DNA from: JAFGXF01 sp963732595
GTDB taxonomy: Bacteria > Chloroflexota > Anaerolineae > Anaerolineales > Anaerolineaceae
Length of the DNA stretch: 64,000 nucleotides
Assembly: GCA_963732595.1 (NCBI GenBank)
Contig: CAVSZZ010000002.1
Span: forward strand, 2,232,001 to 2,296,000
Direction of reading: 5' to 3'
Position 1 is the stretch's first letter, and each line of letters opens with the position of its first letter. Positions 63,474 through 64,000 of the stretch are shown here, piece by piece. The position numbers and the translations under genes were made by a program. The notes under the pieces were generated by a model. The model was not told where the DNA came from and ran no database searches. It saw only the letters and a program-made list of their open reading frames with translations.

Positions 63474-64000
63474 TCAGGAATGGGGATTCTTTCTAGGTTT
63501 TATTACACTGATCAGCTCATCCGTGATGCGGGCGATCGAGCGATCGACTTCTGGCGAGAGTGAGGAACCGGTGGTGGTATCCCGCACTTGGATGCCCAGC
63601 AGGTGAACGTCACAGGGATGTTCGTGCAACAGATATTGGATGACCACACTCAGCGGCAGGCTGTGCGTGGAGGCTGAGAAACCCTGGCTTAATAGCGGAT
63701 CGAACAGGTGGATTGTGCCGGGCTTTGCGCCGATGGTTAACGCATCGATGAACAGGATCGCATCCGGTTTAAAACGGATCAGGGCACCGGTGATGTTCTC
63801 CAGTGCCTGACCGGCTTCAAAGATTTTAATATCCGGGTGATCCTTGACGAATGGTTTGAGATTATGGACGATCAACATGCCGGCGGCATCGTCGCCGTTC
63901 AGCTCGTTGCCGATGCCTACGACTGCCAGCCTGGCCGGTATTTCGGCGTTATTTATTCGATCCAGAACCCGGGCGAGCGAAGCTTGCCATGAGTCCTTTG
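63474..64000 (-). CDS. Hydrogenase maturation endopeptidase (HycI-like), 5' truncated
   Basis: The leftward frame is open to the window edge, so the real start lies beyond base 64000. Reading upstream of the ATG at 63878 reveals ARLAVVGIGNELNGDDAAGM, the family signature with its conserved Asn, Glu and Asp, and the upstream helix SWQASLARVLDRI of HycI-type proteins. Further motifs are IFEAGQALENITG, ILFIDALTIGAKPG and HSLPLSVVIQYL. The protease trims the C-terminus of the large subunit of a [NiFe]-hydrogenase. A hydrogenase operon is therefore expected outside the window. Confidence 0.9.
   Translation of the reverse strand, partial: KDSWQASLARVLDRINNAEIPARLAVVGIGNELNGDDAAGMLIVHNLKPFVKDHPDIKIFEAGQALENITGALIRFKPDAILFIDALTIGAKPGTIHLFDPLLSQGFSASTHSLPLSVVIQYLLHEHPCDVHLLGIQVRDTTTGSSLSPEVDRSIARITDELISVIKPRKNPHS

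Overview
The window is a 64-kb chromosomal segment of a moderately GC-rich bacterium. Gene content points to Chloroflexota, most likely class Anaerolineae. Supporting features are a TIGR03663-type membrane glycosyltransferase fused to NHL repeats, topoisomerase I with a DUF5679-type N-terminal zinc domain, an archaeal-type isopentenyl phosphate kinase, a bifunctional phosphoglucose/phosphomannose isomerase, and many 'ATPTP'-spaced lipoproteins without any outer-membrane machinery. The taxonomic call is an inference from gene families; no rRNA is present. No prophage, insertion sequence, integrase or CRISPR array was seen.

Layout. 1-4027: end of a PlsC-type acyltransferase and a large orphan sensor histidine kinase. 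4091-4165: tRNA-Val(CAC), followed by a repeat-bearing gap. 4664-8746: a secreted protein, a peptidase-S51-like/CysRS-C-terminal fusion, two small membrane proteins and fmt. 8775-14555: a co-directional block with glpK, a histidine phosphatase, a ketopantoate-reductase-like enzyme, a membrane-bound ferritin/VIT iron protein and a GH13 amylase. 14552-23479: mutS, an orphan UgpC/MalK-type ATPase, a DUF1461 protein coupled to a membrane-fused spermidine-synthase-like protein, and alaS. 23578-31731: mostly surface or secreted proteins (CSLREA beta-helix protein, beta-propeller lipoprotein, M6 metalloprotease, small lipoprotein), separated by the most repeat-rich gaps. 32329-39066: a YprB-like nuclease coupled to a YprA/Hrq1-like helicase carrying an HNH domain, a TGS-uridine kinase, and recA. 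39144-43664: an M23 endopeptidase and the TIGR03663-NHL giant. 43933-47495: PGI/PMI, isopentenyl phosphate kinase, dGTPase-like HD protein and a frameshifted greA. 48730-56315: a leftward information-processing cluster ffh-rpsP-khpA-rimM-dprA-manC-topA with several stop/start overlaps. 56535-64000: degV, a 1.4-kb repeat-and-remnant region, DUF1015, an M23 lipoprotein, a phosphoesterase, a cupin, a CDF metal transporter and part of a HycI-type hydrogenase maturation protease.

The most unusual material lies in the gaps. (i) Between degV and the DUF1015 gene there are two extra copies of the degV 3' end, one of them diverged in a coding-like way, and a decayed copy of the DUF1015 promoter and first codons. 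This looks like the scar of an ancestral degV-DUF1015 block duplication. (ii) Modular palindromic elements recur at 4.2, 4.4, 27.9, 32.1 and 57.5 kb. One two-hairpin module occurs in opposite orientations with a compensatory base pair. (iii) Many promoters have an extended -10 (TGnTAnAAT-like), several placed so that the mRNA would be leaderless or nearly so (fmt, mutS, the DUF3795 gene, the S51-like gene). Protein-level oddities include a 264-residue ribosomal protein S16 with a repetitive Ala/Glu/Val tail, the HNH-bearing helicase, and greA broken at an A-tract.
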